Both the position numbers and the translations under genes were made by a program. From Corynebacterium sp. NML98-0116 (GTDB lineage Bacteria; Actinomycetota; Actinomycetes; Mycobacteriales; Mycobacteriaceae), in the NCBI RefSeq assembly GCF_001767255.1, contig NZ_CP017639.1, positions 357,406 to 421,405 of the forward strand: a DNA stretch of 64,000 bases, in the 5' to 3' direction. Shown here one piece after another: positions 16,830 to 29,100 of the stretch. Positions within the stretch are counted from its first letter, which is position 1, and the number at the start of each line of letters is the position of its first letter. The notes beneath the pieces are model-generated. The model was not told where the DNA came from, ran no database searches, and worked only from the letters and a program-made list of their open reading frames with translations.

Positions 16830-18173
16830 CTACTTCCCGTACTGCTGCAGGAAGAGCGCTTCGGCGACGGCGATGCGTTCGATTTCGGTGGGGTCGACGG
16901 ATTCGTCGACGCCGTGGATGCCGCACTGCGGTTCCTCGACGCCGTAGAGGGCGATGGCGGCGTCGGGGAAGTGGTTCTGCAGCGTGATGGTGAGTGGGAT
17001 GGAGCCGCCGGAGCCGATGAGGGCGAGGTCGGCGCCGTCGTAGGCGGTTTGGAGGCAGTCGCCGAACAGGGCGATGGCGGGGTGGTTGGGGTCGGTGGCG
17101 AATGGTTCGTTGACGCCGGAGATTTCCACGGTGACGTGGGCGCCGTTGGGGGTGTGGGCGTGGATGTGTTCCTTGACGGCGTTGGCGATGGCGGCGGCGT
17201 CGGTACCGGCGGGGACGCGGAGGTTGTATTGGGCTTCGGCGCGGTGGTTGACGGCGTTGACGGCGTTGGCGACGGGGGTGGAGGTGAACCCGATCATGGT
17301 GATGGCGGGGCGGGCCCAGACCATGTCGGCGGGGTTGTCGTCGGGGGTGCCGTTGAGGGTCACGCCGTCGAGGACGCCGGCGTCGGTGGCGAAGGTGTCG
17401 GCGGGGTAGGGCTGGCCGTTCCAGGTGGCGGTGCAGTCGACGCCGTCGATGGTGGTGCGGCCGGTGTCGTCGAAGAGGGAGTCGGTGATGCGGACCAGGG
17501 CCTGGGCGGCATCGGGGGCTGCGCCGCCGAAGGAGCCGGAGTGGATGGCGCCCTGCAGCGTCTCGACGGTCACGTTGATCTGGGCGCCGCCGCGCAGGGA
17601 GGTGGTGAGCGTTGGGACGCCGACGGCGGCGTTGCCCGAGTCGGCGATCATGATGGCGTCGGCGCGGAAGAGGTCGGGGTGGGCGTCGATAAGTTTGCCG
17701 AGGCCGTCGTCGCCGCCGAGCTCCTCGGAGCCCTCAACGACGACCTTGATGCCGAGGTCGGTGCCGCCGTTGGCCTGGATGAGACGCAGTGCTTCGAGGT
17801 GCATGGCGAGGTTGCCTTTGCAGTCGGCGGCGCCGCGGCCGTACCAGCGGCCGTCGCGCTCGGTGAGGGTGAAGGGGTCGCTGGTCCAGGCGTCGGGGTT
17901 GTTGGCGGGTACGACGTCGTAGTGGGAGTAGAGGAGGACGGTGGGGGCGTCGCCGACTGGGGCTTTGGTGGCGATGATGGTGTCAGCATTATCGACGGTC
18001 GCGTGGCGGGTCACGTCCAGTCCGAGGGCCTCGAGTGCGGAAACTGTCCAGGCGCAGGCGGCTTCGTGCTGGTCGGCAAGCTCAGGCGTGGAGTGTGGGG
18101 AGTTGAAGCCTACGAGGGCGGAGAGGTCGTCGAAAATTCGGTCGCGGTTTGGGGTAAAAGCTGTTTGTGTCAT
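16830..18173 (-). CDS. M20 family metallopeptidase (dipeptidase/DapE-like)
   Basis: 447-aa zinc peptidase, likely cytosolic. Metal-ligand motifs are visible: SHYDVVP (H84, D86), GRGAADCKG (D117) and the catalytic SEELG (E150/E151). A dimerisation domain occupies the middle. Start ATG 18173 (MTQTAFTPNRD) lies 7 nt after a TACTTT -10-like box, consistent with leaderless transcription. Members annotated as dipeptidase, succinyl-diaminopimelate desuccinylase or carnosinase cannot be separated by sequence alone; its divergent neighbour is an oligopeptide-type transporter, which favours a peptide-use role. Confidence 0.87.
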   Translation of the reverse strand: MTQTAFTPNRDRIFDDLSALVGFNSPHSTPELADQHEAACAWTVSALEALGLDVTRHATVDNADTIIATKAPVGDAPTVLLYSHYDVVPANNPDAWTSDPFTLTERDGRWYGRGAADCKGNLAMHLEALRLIQANGGTDLGIKVVVEGSEELGGDDGLGKLIDAHPDLFRADAIMIADSGNAAVGVPTLTTSLRGGAQINVTVETLQGAIHSGSFGGAAPDAAQALVRITDSLFDDTGRTTIDGVDCTATWNGQPYPADTFATDAGVLDGVTLNGTPDDNPADMVWARPAITMIGFTSTPVANAVNAVNHRAEAQYNLRVPAGTDAAAIANAVKEHIHAHTPNGAHVTVEISGVNEPFATDPNHPAIALFGDCLQTAYDGADLALIGSGGSIPLTITLQNHFPDAAIALYGVEEPQCGIHGVDESVDPTEIERIAVAEALFLQQYGK

Positions 18174-18202
18174 GTGGTCGAAAGTACCACCAACCGGAGG
18201 AG

Positions 18203-18251
18203 TACAATCCTTTCCGTTCGTTTTTATGCCTATATATTGAAAGGTCTTGCA
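18203..18251 (+). promoter_or_regulatory. Promoter region of the OPT transporter gene
   Basis: Two -10 candidates lie before ATG 18252: TACAAT (18203-18208) and TATATT (18233-18238). GAAAGG at about 18239-18244 is the likely ribosome-binding site. Confidence 0.4.
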
Positions 18252-20248
18252 ATGGCCTCGACGATGCGTGAGTTGACGCTGCGCGGGATCATCATTGGTG
18301 GCTTGATCACCTTGGTGTTTACTGCTGCGAATGTGTATTTGGGGTTGAAAGTCGGGTTGACTTTTGCCACGTCCATTCCGGCGGCGGTGATTTCTATGGC
18401 GGTGCTGCGGAAGTTCGCCGGGCACAATGTGCGCGAGAACAACATTGTGCAGACGATTGCCTCGGCCGCGGGTACGCTGTCGGCGATCATTTTCGTCCTG
18501 CCCGGCCTGGTGATGGTCGGTTACTGGCAGGGTTTCCCCTTCTGGACGACAGCCCTAGTGTGTGCCCTGGGTGGCACGTTGGGCGTGATGTATTCGATTC
18601 CGTTGCGTCGCGCGCTGGTGACTGGTTCGGATTTGCCGTACCCGGAGGGTGTCGCGGCGGCGGAGGTGCTGCGCGTTGGCGACGGGGACAATGGTGGCTC
18701 GGAGCGTGATCACGCGGAGAACTCTGAGGGGTTGCGTGTGATTATTCTTGGTGCGATTGCGTCGGCGTTCTATTCCTTATTGACGGCCATGAAGGCGGCG
18801 GCCAGCGAGGTCGCCGGGTTCTTCCGTGTTGGTGGGGGCGGCACGATGATGGGTGGTTCGCTGTCCTTGGCGCTGCTGGGCGTGGGCCACTTGGTGGGCT
18901 TGTCGGTGGGGATTGCGATGCTGGTTGGCGTCGTGATTTCCTTTGCGATCCTGCTGCCGATGAAGTCGGCGGCCCATATGGACGAAGGCTTGGAGCTTGC
19001 CGAGGTTGTCTCCACGACGTTCGCGGACGAGATCCGCTTTATCGGTGTGGGCACGATGGCGGTGGCGGCGCTGTGGACGCTGATCAAGATCGCGAAGCCG
19101 ATTGCGACGGGTATTGCGTCGTCGTTGGCGGCGTCGAAAAAGAGGCACGAGGGCGTGGCCGTCGATGTGACGGAGCGTGACATCCCGTTCCCGATCGTGG
19201 CGGGTGTGATTGTGGCGTCGATGCTGCCGATTGGCTTGCTGCTGTGGAACTTCGTGCGTGGCACCGACATTCACGAGCACGCGCTGTCCCTGACCATGAT
19301 TTCGGTGCTGTTTATCCTGGTCATTGGCCTGATTGTGGCGTCGGTGTGCGGGTATATGGCGGGGTTGATTGGGGCGTCGAACTCCCCGATTTCCTCGATC
19401 GGCATCATCGCGGTCCTCTCGTGCGCACTGCTGATTGGCGCGTTCATGGCGGGCACGGACGCGAATGCGAGCTCGCTGGTGGCGTACACGCTGTTTACGG
19501 CAGCGATTGTGTTTGGCATCGCCACGATTTCGAACGATAACCTGCAGGACCTCAAGACGGGCCAGCTCGTGGGGGCGACGCCGTGGAAGCAGCAGGTGGC
19601 GCTGATTATTGGTGTGCTGTTCGGCTCGGTGGTCATCCCGCCGATCCTGCAGGTGATGCTCACCGGCTTCGGCTTCCAGGGCATGGAGGGCGCAGGCCCG
19701 GACGCGCTCGCGGCACCGCAGGCGGCGCTGATGTCATCGGTGGCGAACGGCATTTTCAACAGCTCGCTGGATTGGGGCTTGATTCTGCTGGGTGCGGGCA
19801 TCGGCGTTGTGCTCATCATTATCGACGAGACCCTCACCCGCACCACGGGCAAGTACAGCTTGCCGCCGCTGGCTGTGGGCATGGGCATGTACCTGCCGGT
19901 GTCGGTCACGGTGATCGTGCCGATCGGCGGGCTGGTCGGATACATCTATAACCGTTGGGCGCAGGTGCAGCGCCACCCGGACTTCGCTCGCCGGATGGGC
20001 ACGCTGGTGGCCACGGGCATGATCGTTGGCGAGTCCCTGTTCGGCGTGCTCAACGCGGCGCTCATTGCGGGCGCGGCGGGGGAGAGCCCGCTGGAGGTGT
20101 TCACGGAGCAGTCCTGGACGCCGTGGTTCAGTACGGCCCTGTTCGTTGTGTTGGTGTGGTTCGTGTACTCGAAGACGCGCTCCAAGGTCAGCAAGGTGGC
20201 CGAAGATGGTTCCTTGCACTCGGCGGGCGAGGGTGCTAAAACTGTGTC

Positions 20249-20252
<4 letters not shown>
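18252..20252 (+). CDS. OPT family oligopeptide/metal-chelate transporter
   Basis: 666-aa integral membrane transporter with about 14-16 hydrophobic segments. It opens MASTMRELTLRGIIIGGLITLVFTAANVYLGLKVGLTFATSIPAAV, the N-terminal pattern of prokaryotic OPT proteins, and contains GSDLPYPEGVAAAEVL. The family moves oligopeptides or metal-peptide chelates with protons; the substrate is unknown. The frame remains open far upstream, but that part is antisense to the peptidase gene; ATG 18252 with GAAAGG upstream is the real start. Its stop codon lies inside the CIRCE element of groEL. Confidence 0.9.
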
Positions 20253-21998
<1,746 letters not shown>

Positions 21999-22024
21999 AC
22001 CGCTAGTTTCTGACTGGCTTTCTC

Positions 22025-22066
22025 CCGGGCGCCCCGCTTTCGCGGTGGGGTGGCCCGGGATTTTTG
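22025..22066 (+). terminator. Rho-independent terminator of groEL2
   Basis: GC-rich hairpin (TCCCGGGC...GCCCGGGA with inner CCCCGC/GCGGGG-type pairing around TTTC) followed by TTTTTGCG, 27 bp after the groEL stop. Confidence 0.8.
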
Positions 22067-22128
22067 CGTGTTGTGGCGTTGTGGTTGGTCGGGCTTCGGG
22101 TTGGGGTATGGCTCTTCGGTTTGTTCGA

Positions 22129-22148
22129 GATTTTGTGAACAGAATTGC
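22129..22148. repeat. 20-bp dispersed repeat F (copy 1)
   Basis: GATTTTGTGAACAGAATTGC occurs here and exactly at 36937-36956, once on each side of the porHA-ppk2 block. Confidence 0.6.
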
Positions 22149-22192
22149 GTGTGGCTCGGCATAGGTTTCGCGCTGTTTCCACCTCGATTTCG

Positions 22193-22308
22193 TTCCCGTC
22201 GACCTCTTCCCGTCGACCAACCCAGGTCACGGCAATTTGGGCTGTTTCACGCGATTTTGCTGATTTCGCGCTGATCAGCGTTGGTCGACCGGAGGAGGTC
22301 GACCGGAA
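22193..22308. repeat. Long inverted repeat, family E
   Basis: A 29-bp arm at 22193-22221 (TTCCCGTCGACCTC then TTCCCGTCGACCAAC) pairs with 22280-22308 (GTTGGTCGACCGGA then GGAGGTCGACCGGAA) with three mismatches. The interior has CCCAGGTCAC. The unit GTCGACC plus TTCC is itself doubled in each arm. Confidence 0.75.
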
Positions 22309-22669
22309 TGATTGTGGCGGCAAAGGGCCTTGCGTCGGCAGCGCTGAAAACTCCCCCATAAGTGGTCAGAAAGTATGAGGAATCTCTAAGAGTTTTGGAG
22401 AATCCTGACGGTCAGAATGTCTAGCGTTAACTGACAGCCGGCTACATATGTAATGGTCAACGAATAAAACCGGTTTGCGCTGCATAAATGGGTCAATATG
22501 TCGGCTGAGAAACCTTGAGATTTCGTACTAAATGACTTGGACAAAGCGGGGGGGGGGGGTGCTTAAATTCAATGCGTTCCCAAAGTTGGGCCACTGGCGC
22601 GTGCGCAAGAAACCTAACTTCTTGAAGTGCGCTGAGGGCCCCAAGAGACCTCTTTTGGAAGGAAACCAA
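22309..22669 (+). other. Upstream region of the first pilus operon
   Basis: No gene is evident. The region is more AT-rich than the surrounding core and holds the putative poly-G promoter (22537-22569), a ~100-nt leader and the pilin ribosome-binding site GGAAGGAAA just before ATG 22670. Confidence 0.6.
22537..22569 (+). promoter_or_regulatory. Putative phase-variable promoter with a 12-G tract between -35 and -10
   Basis: A TTGGAC/TGGACA box (22537-22543) and a TAAATT box (22564-22569) bracket a run of exactly 12 G (22548-22559). Spacing as read is 20-21 bp, about 3 bp more than the 17-18 bp optimum. Slipped-strand change of the run would retune spacing and thus pilus transcription. Box assignment is inference; the G-run itself is directly visible. 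Confidence 0.55.
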
Positions 22670-24154
22670 ATGACAATTGCCCTCAAGAAAACCGCCGCGA
22701 TCGCAATCGCAGCAGGCCTGACCTTCGCCGGCTCTGCTGGCATCGCTGCGCAGGACGCGATGGCGCAGGAGAACGGCCCAGCTGTCGCGAAGTCGACGAT
22801 CGATGTCGCCAAGAAGGGTTCCATCACCCTCTACAAGAAGGCTGACCCAGAAAGCCTTGGTACACCTACGGGCGAGGAAGACACCACGGTCAAGGGAGAA
22901 AACCTTAAGGATGCTGGGTTCACCCTGTACCCTGTCACTAATGCTGACCTGACGACAAATGCAGGTTTGGTGGCCGCATCAAAGCTGACCGCGGGTAGCG
23001 CGAAGCTTGGAACCCCGTTCGCAGAGGTGAAGACAGATAAAGACGGCAAGATTGTCTGGTCAGACCTCAAGGTTGGCGTCTATCTCGTTAAGGAAACTTC
23101 TCCTGTAGCGGGTTACTCCCCGGCAGCTGACTTCCTCGTGTTCGTGCCGATGACGAAGGCCAACGCTCAGGCTGGTGGCACGGAGTGGATGTACGACGTC
23201 GTTGCTTACCCGAAGAACTACAAGCAGAAGGAACCGAAAAAGTCTGTCGTTGACTCTGGCAAGAATGTAAGCCAGCAGGTTGAGTACACGATCGATACCT
23301 GGGCGCAGACGATCGATACTGATCGTCAAAAGCGCACCATCTACCGGATTGAAGATACTCTCGATCCGAAGGCTTCAACCACGGAGAAGGACGTCCAAGT
23401 TCTCGGCAACGACTTCGAGCCATCCGACTACAAGATCAAGGTTGAAGGTCAGAAAGTTGTTGTTACCTTCACTGAAGCTGGCGTAGCAAAGATTAAGAAC
23501 GGCCAGCAGATCTCCGTCAAGATCACTGCGAAGGTCAACGAGATGCCTGCTAATGGCATCCTGAAGAACACCGCTGTGCAGATCGAGAACAACCCGAACA
23601 ATGTTCAAGAGGAAAAGAAAAAGCCGACGAACGATGTCGAGACTCGTTACGCTGGCATCCAATTTAAGAAGGTGAGCAAGGAGCGTAAGCCGCTGGAGGG
23701 TGCTGAGTTCCAGGTCTACGGTGCCACGGATGGCCAGGACTGCAAGGCAGCGGTCACTAACGATAAGGCGCTTCAGACCACTGAAGGTAAGAGCACGTTC
23801 GTTTCTGGCCAGGACGGCATGGTGAAGATTGATGGTCTGCACGTCAACGACGGTGCAAACAACGATCCGAACACCAAGAACCAGTGGACCAAGTACTGCC
23901 TCGTTGAGACGAAGTCCCCGAAGGGCTTCGAGCTTTTGTCCCAGCCAATCGAGTTCACCCTGCTTTGGAAGAACGCTGGCACCCTCCAGAACATCAAGGT
24001 GGGCGACAACGATGGTGAGGTCGTCAACTTGGAGGACACTACGCCGTTCCTGCCAAACACCGGTGGTATGGGTATTGCCATCCTGATCCTGGCTGGTCTT
24101 GGAATCATCGGTGGCGGCGCATACGTCGCTCGCCGTAACTCCCAGGCCGCCTAG
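22670..24154 (+). CDS. Major (backbone) pilin, SpaA type, pilus 1
   Basis: 494-aa secreted precursor polymerised into the pilus shaft by sortase C. Features in order: signal peptide (about 1-32, AxA-type end before QENGP), N-terminal domain, pilin motif WMYDVVAYPKN (173-183) with K182 as the expected isopeptide donor, a middle domain, a Cna-B-like C-terminal domain with E-box YCLVETKSPKGF (E413), LPNTG at 461-465, a hydrophobic helix and a positive tail. Start ATG 22670 has RBS GGAAGGAAA. The frame is also open back to ATG 22532 through the G-tract, but that start would bury the signal peptide. Confidence 0.93.
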   Translation: MTIALKKTAAIAIAAGLTFAGSAGIAAQDAMAQENGPAVAKSTIDVAKKGSITLYKKADPESLGTPTGEEDTTVKGENLKDAGFTLYPVTNADLTTNAGLVAASKLTAGSAKLGTPFAEVKTDKDGKIVWSDLKVGVYLVKETSPVAGYSPAADFLVFVPMTKANAQAGGTEWMYDVVAYPKNYKQKEPKKSVVDSGKNVSQQVEYTIDTWAQTIDTDRQKRTIYRIEDTLDPKASTTEKDVQVLGNDFEPSDYKIKVEGQKVVVTFTEAGVAKIKNGQQISVKITAKVNEMPANGILKNTAVQIENNPNNVQEEKKKPTNDVETRYAGIQFKKVSKERKPLEGAEFQVYGATDGQDCKAAVTNDKALQTTEGKSTFVSGQDGMVKIDGLHVNDGANNDPNTKNQWTKYCLVETKSPKGFELLSQPIEFTLLWKNAGTLQNIKVGDNDGEVVNLEDTTPFLPNTGGMGIAILILAGLGIIGGGAYVARRNSQAA

Positions 24155-24167
24155 GTTCCATGGCCCT

Positions 24168-24232
24168 GATGTCGCGCTTTCTTAGCGCCACATCACGCCG
24201 TCGGCGGAGGGCGTAAAACTCCGCCCAGTTTT
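24168..24232 (+). terminator. Tandem hairpins between pilin and sortase genes (possible attenuator)
   Basis: Hairpin 1 pairs GATGTCGCGCT (24168-24178) with AGCGCCACATC (24184-24194), one mismatch. Hairpin 2 pairs GGCGGAG (24203-24209) with CTCCGCC (24219-24225), followed by CAGTTTT. Partial termination here would keep pilin mRNA in excess over sortase mRNA. Confidence 0.55.
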
Positions 24233-24268
24233 CCAAAATATTTCCCAACAAGAAAGACGTTGATTTCT

Positions 24269-25177
24269 GTGACTGCACCAACGAAGGCGAAGCACAGGCG
24301 GCAGCCTGGAGCGAAATCGCTGTTTCAGCGCGTCGGTGTTCCAGCTATCATCATCCTTCTTGGGCTGGCTGTTTTGATGTATCCGGTAGTTGCTACGCAG
24401 TGGAACAACCGAATGCAGGAACAGGTGGCAAAGGATTACGAAGCTCTGCTGCATGACCAGCCAGAGCCGCAATTGAATACTGAGATTGAAGCCGCCAGAG
24501 CGTACAACCAGGACCACAAAGACGGTCCAATCCTTGATCCATGGTTGGCTCGAGTTTCAAAAGATAATGCGTCGTATCAGGAGTACTTGCGGCAACTCGC
24601 AGGGTTTCCTGCGATGTCCCAGATTGTGATCCCAAGTACGAATACCCGCTTGCCGGTCTACCACGGTACTGCGGAGGATACGCTGCAAAAGGGTCTTGGC
24701 CACATGTTTGGCACGGCACTTCCGGTCGGTGGTGTGGGCACGCACTCCGTGATTACGGGACACACTGGGATTCCTACTGCCACCCTGTTCGACAACCTTT
24801 CCGACATCAAAGTCGGCGACGCCATCTATGTATCCACGTTTGGCGAGCGCATGAAGTACAAGGTGTACGACATCGAAGTTGTCCTGCCGGATGAGACCGA
24901 CAGCCTGCGCGCCGACCCCGAGCGCGACCTGCTGACGCTGATCACCTGTACGCCGTACGGCATCAATACGCACCGGTTGCTCGTCCACGCGGAGCGAGTA
25001 CCCATGGACCCAGATGAGGCCAGCGTCCTCGACGACTCCACCTCCACCCTGCAGTGGTGGATGTGGGCACTCGGTGGGGTGTCCCTGCTCATCCTGCTGG
25101 CGCTGATCTGGTGGGTGTACCGCGAAAAGAAGAAGAGCGACCGTTCCGGCGCTGTGAACGAGGAGGTTCTGTCCTAA
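24269..25177 (+). CDS. srtC: Class C sortase (pilus 1 polymerase)
   Basis: 302-aa membrane transpeptidase that joins pilins by lysine isopeptide bonds. N-terminal helix (VPAIIILLGLAVLMYPVVAT), a lid with the class C DPW motif (residues 90-92), catalytic His in ITGHTG (about H165), TLITC (about C227) and Arg in INTHR (about R236), plus a C-terminal helix and basic tail. GTG 24269 is preferred over TTG 24260 because AGAAAG lies 12 bp upstream of it. The stop overlaps the next start by one base (TAATG). Confidence 0.92.
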   Translation: MTAPTKAKHRRQPGAKSLFQRVGVPAIIILLGLAVLMYPVVATQWNNRMQEQVAKDYEALLHDQPEPQLNTEIEAARAYNQDHKDGPILDPWLARVSKDNASYQEYLRQLAGFPAMSQIVIPSTNTRLPVYHGTAEDTLQKGLGHMFGTALPVGGVGTHSVITGHTGIPTATLFDNLSDIKVGDAIYVSTFGERMKYKVYDIEVVLPDETDSLRADPERDLLTLITCTPYGINTHRLLVHAERVPMDPDEASVLDDSTSTLQWWMWALGGVSLLILLALIWWVYREKKKSDRSGAVNEEVLS

Positions 25178-26091
25178 TGCGCTTGTCCCAACTATTGGCA
25201 GCGTGTGGTGCAGCCACGATGCTTGCCGCGGGTGCGTTTTCGCCCGCGGTGGCTGACGTGCGCCCAATCAGCGGTAATGACGCCAACCTGAATCCGGCGA
25301 GCATCGACAAGAATAAGCCGATCCAGTTGCTGCTGAAGAAGCAGGGCACCAACCCGTACGACCAGGTCCCGGCCGGTCAGAAGCCTCCCGCCATCGCCGG
25401 CGCCAAGTTCACCTTGTCGAAGGTGCGGGGCATCGACATCACCTCGGAGCAAGGCCGCAACGTGGCAAAGAAAACCACGCTTGACGACGCCCGCTCGCGC
25501 GGCCTCGACGTCATCGAAACGAAGGCGACGAACCAGCGCGGCGAGGTCATGTTCGACAACCTCACCCCGGGCCTGTACCTGGTGGAGGAGTCCGCGCCGG
25601 ACACGAAGTACGAGTACCACCTGAGCAGCCCGAAGCTGCTCATCCTCCCACTTCCTGACGAACGCGGCATCCGCTACGAGTACGAAAACGTCCTGGTGAT
25701 GAAGTGGGACAAGAGCTACGGCACCCCACCACCGTGGGAGCCTTCCGAGCCACCATCAACGACGCCAACAAAGCCCGGTAACACGGTGACCACGACGAAG
25801 ACGACGACGTCGACACCTCCTCGAGTGAGCACCACCATCCGGACGACGTACACCACGACCCCTCCGAATGGCACACCGACAACGGTGACGACCACGGTGC
25901 CGTCGACAATCGTGACAACGAAACCGAACGGGGTGGTCACGACGGTGACCCACCCCCGCGCCGTCCCCGAGAAAGAGCGCGGGTCGCTGGCGTCCACCGG
26001 CGCGAACGTGCTGTGGGCCGCGGGACTTGGCGGACTGTTAATTGTGCTGGGATTGTTCCTGGCGCGGCGAAGCAAGAACGAGACACGGTAA
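25177..26091 (+). CDS. Basal/minor pilin, SpaB-like (LASTG anchor), pilus 1
   Basis: 304-aa secreted protein with a signal peptide (LLAACGAATMLAAGAFSPAVA), a single pilin-like domain with GLYLVEESAPDTKYEY, a long Thr/Pro-rich stalk (PSTTPTKPGNTVTTTKTTT..., about residues 190-265), then LASTG, a hydrophobic helix and RRSKNETR. LAxTG in place of LPxTG is typical of corynebacterial base pilins, which are passed to the housekeeping sortase for wall anchoring. Its start overlaps the sortase stop, so the two are translationally coupled. Confidence 0.87.
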   Translation: MRLSQLLAACGAATMLAAGAFSPAVADVRPISGNDANLNPASIDKNKPIQLLLKKQGTNPYDQVPAGQKPPAIAGAKFTLSKVRGIDITSEQGRNVAKKTTLDDARSRGLDVIETKATNQRGEVMFDNLTPGLYLVEESAPDTKYEYHLSSPKLLILPLPDERGIRYEYENVLVMKWDKSYGTPPPWEPSEPPSTTPTKPGNTVTTTKTTTSTPPRVSTTIRTTYTTTPPNGTPTTVTTTVPSTIVTTKPNGVVTTVTHPRAVPEKERGSLASTGANVLWAAGLGGLLIVLGLFLARRSKNETR

Positions 26092-26112
26092 AGCGGAAGT
26101 AGGGAAAGAAAA

Positions 26113-29100
26113 ATGCGAAACTTTATCAAACCTGCAGGATCTCCTGCTCGGCACCGTGCCCGTGGACTTGCAGCCGTAGTAGCCTCGGTGGCGTTGGCCG
26201 CCGGCCTGGGCGCGTACCCGGCCGTTCAGGCGGAGGAGACCACGACGGTCTCCGACATCACTACCGACGACGCCGGCCTGCCCACCTACTCGTGGATGGA
26301 CGACGACACACCGTCTTCCTCCGCCACGCCTTCGGCGCCTGCCGCAGCGTCGGCCTCTAATCCGGCCTCTGCATCTGCTTCGAAACCAGCAGAGGCCCCG
26401 GCCACCGCGAACCCCGTGACCGTCGAGCGCAAGGGCGTCGTTGACCGCATCGTGGTCAACGACCCCGATGGCGAGGCATGGGAGTTCGGCGGCAAGGCGT
26501 CGAAGGAAAACATCTTCGCGCTCAAGCGTGAGGGCAAGGGCGAGATCAAGGAAGTCCTGTCCGTCACTGCTGATGGCCGCAAGCTCGAGCCTTACGACTA
26601 CGGCTACGTGAACGCTAAGGATGGCGGTTTTGTGGCGTTCAACCTGAACGCCCTGCACACGATTCCGCCGCAGGTCGTTGAGATTGAGGCCCGCACGACC
26701 GACGCCGGTGAGTACGCGATCGCCGAGAGCGCCGAAGTGCCGTCCGAGGCACAGCTTGCCGAGTCTGGTTATGGCAAGGGGCGCCCCGCGGAGGAGGTTG
26801 CGGATTCACAAGACCGCGCTGCTGCCCCGGGAGATATTCCGGGTGTCCCAGGGCAGCAGGATCAAGAGTTTTCTCTTACCGATGCTAAGCCAGATTTCTT
26901 GGGGGACAACCCCCAAATTGAATTTAAGATCAACGAGACTGGTAACTGGCGAGTAACCAGGTTCGCCATCAAGAAAAACCGAAACGATAACAATACGAAG
27001 GATATCTCCGGTCCAGTTAGGATCCGCGTCGTTCGTCAGGGGGCGATTGTCGTTGACCGAACCATTGATTTCGCTAACGCGATTTTTTGGAATAAGAACG
27101 CCAAGGGAAAGTCTTATGACACGGAGTTTCAGCTCATTCCGAGTATTACTGACCTCTATATCAAGGGTGGCGACTCGGTAATCCTGAATCCCGTGGCACC
27201 TCCAAACGGTATTTACCGGGTCCAGATGTGGGGCCAGGACATGGACAATAAGCCTCAGGACCACAAGGTGAATGTCGCAGGTGATGGTATTCCAGTATCC
27301 TCGCACACGACTATTGGCGACAATCCGTACGAGACAACATTCGATGTTCAAGCGCGTTCTAATTTCTCAAGTGCAACAGTAACTCTGAGCCCTTCAGTCC
27401 GATTAGAAGATGTGTTTTTCTCTATTCCAATTGAGCAAACGGACGGTGTAAGGCTCGAAAATAAAGTTGAGACCTACCCGGATCGTGTGGTTATTACATG
27501 GTTCCCGACGAAGGACGGCCGCCGAATCGACTCGGTACCGGTTTCGGCAGACTCGACTGTGACGCTTCGGACTTCCTACAGATCGGCTCCAACCAGACCC
27601 GAGGACATCACTTTGCAAGGCTCCCTCGCGGCTCCGGTAGAGAAAGATCTTCCGATTCTTCCTTCAGCCGACGCTGACGTGTTGCCACTTACGCACGGCG
27701 ATAAATGTGAGCTTCGCGATGTAAAATCTGTTCATCGACAGCCACCTCGCTTACTTTCCATTGCGGAGCAAAAATATGGCTTCCGACGATTTATCGTCGC
27801 GAGCCCACAAGCCTCTAGCAATAGAACTTCTTCGCAGCTGTATCTTCAGGTAGAAGACGGACAAGGTGCATTGCAGTCAGAAAAGATCGGACCCGCCAGC
27901 GGGTGGGTATATAACGCACTTGCCTACAACGAGAACGATAACTACCTCTATGCTGTTAGTCAGCCCAGGATTTCGGTGAAGACGGGCCACAGGGATGACC
28001 CTTGTTTCCCCGCAGGCCACTTACTGCAGATAAATCCTTATACGGGTGAAGTTTTTGATTTGGGCAAGCTTCAAGGACTTGATGGATTTCTTCCCGAGAA
28101 TCATCCGGACAATACAACATCCAACGACCTCGGTAGCGGCATCAACGCAGGTACCTTCGATGATGACGGCACATACTGGGTCGCAGGTGCGTCTGTATGG
28201 GGTAGTGGCCGTCTTTACAGCGTGAATTTAGACACGATTACTGCAACGCTAAAGCCTGCAAAAAACGTGACTCTGCAAGCCAAAACAATCTGGAATCCGG
28301 GACAAACATTCCGTACGGTTTCAGAGGACTTTGTTGCCATCCCAGGTGCGAAAGGGTATCTGTGGGGCCTGCAAAGTGGGTGGGCGCAAAGCGATGGAAG
28401 GAACAAACAGCGCGTTTTCTTGGAACGTATTAGCACGAGCGGTGGTGCCCCCCTGCGCGTGGATATTACCGATATGAAGATGCCTGATGGGCAGACCGTC
28501 GGTCAGTTTCTCAACATTACAGACCAAGCGCCTGTTTGGGGACAAGCATGGGTTGAAGAAGACGGATCGATTGCTTTCGGAAAGGGTGGCCGGTCTTCCG
28601 TGGACTCGAACACAACGGAAGTAATCAAAATTAAGGTCGGGAACCCGACGGCGAAGGCTCCAAATCTCCTAAAAGTCGAAGTAGTCGGCGCTCAAACTGC
28701 ACCGTCCTCATACAATACTGACGGTGCATCGGCAAAGGCTCCTACGACGACACCAGAACCAATTGTTCCAGACGTCACCAAAGAAGCGATTGGACAGTCT
28801 GCGAAGAAGCAGGAAGACGGGACCTATATAGTAAAATACCAGGTAAATGTAACAAACCCAGGAAATCGCGAGGCTGCCTATAGTAAGGTAGTCGACACTC
28901 CAACGATGCCGACGGGGATTGTTGTGAAAAAGACTTCTTGGTCCTTGGTCGATGAATTCGGGAAATCGTATGCCACGACATTTCAAACTGGCCAAGGTCC
29001 GTTTGTGCTATCTGGCGGTGGAACGATACAGCCGAAGGGGCTCAATAGATTTGGTGCTACAAGTAATGGCATCCATCAATTTAATGTTGAAATGACAATC

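Noticed and set aside
16722..18251. Long in-frame extension upstream of the OPT transporter
   Set aside because: The extension is Gly/Val repeats antisense to the M20 peptidase gene; the transporter family begins at ATG 18252, which has a ribosome-binding site.
22532..22669. Extended start of the pilus 1 backbone pilin through the G-tract
   Set aside because: It would place 46 residues before a normal signal peptide. Kept only as an alternative idea in the phase-variation finding.
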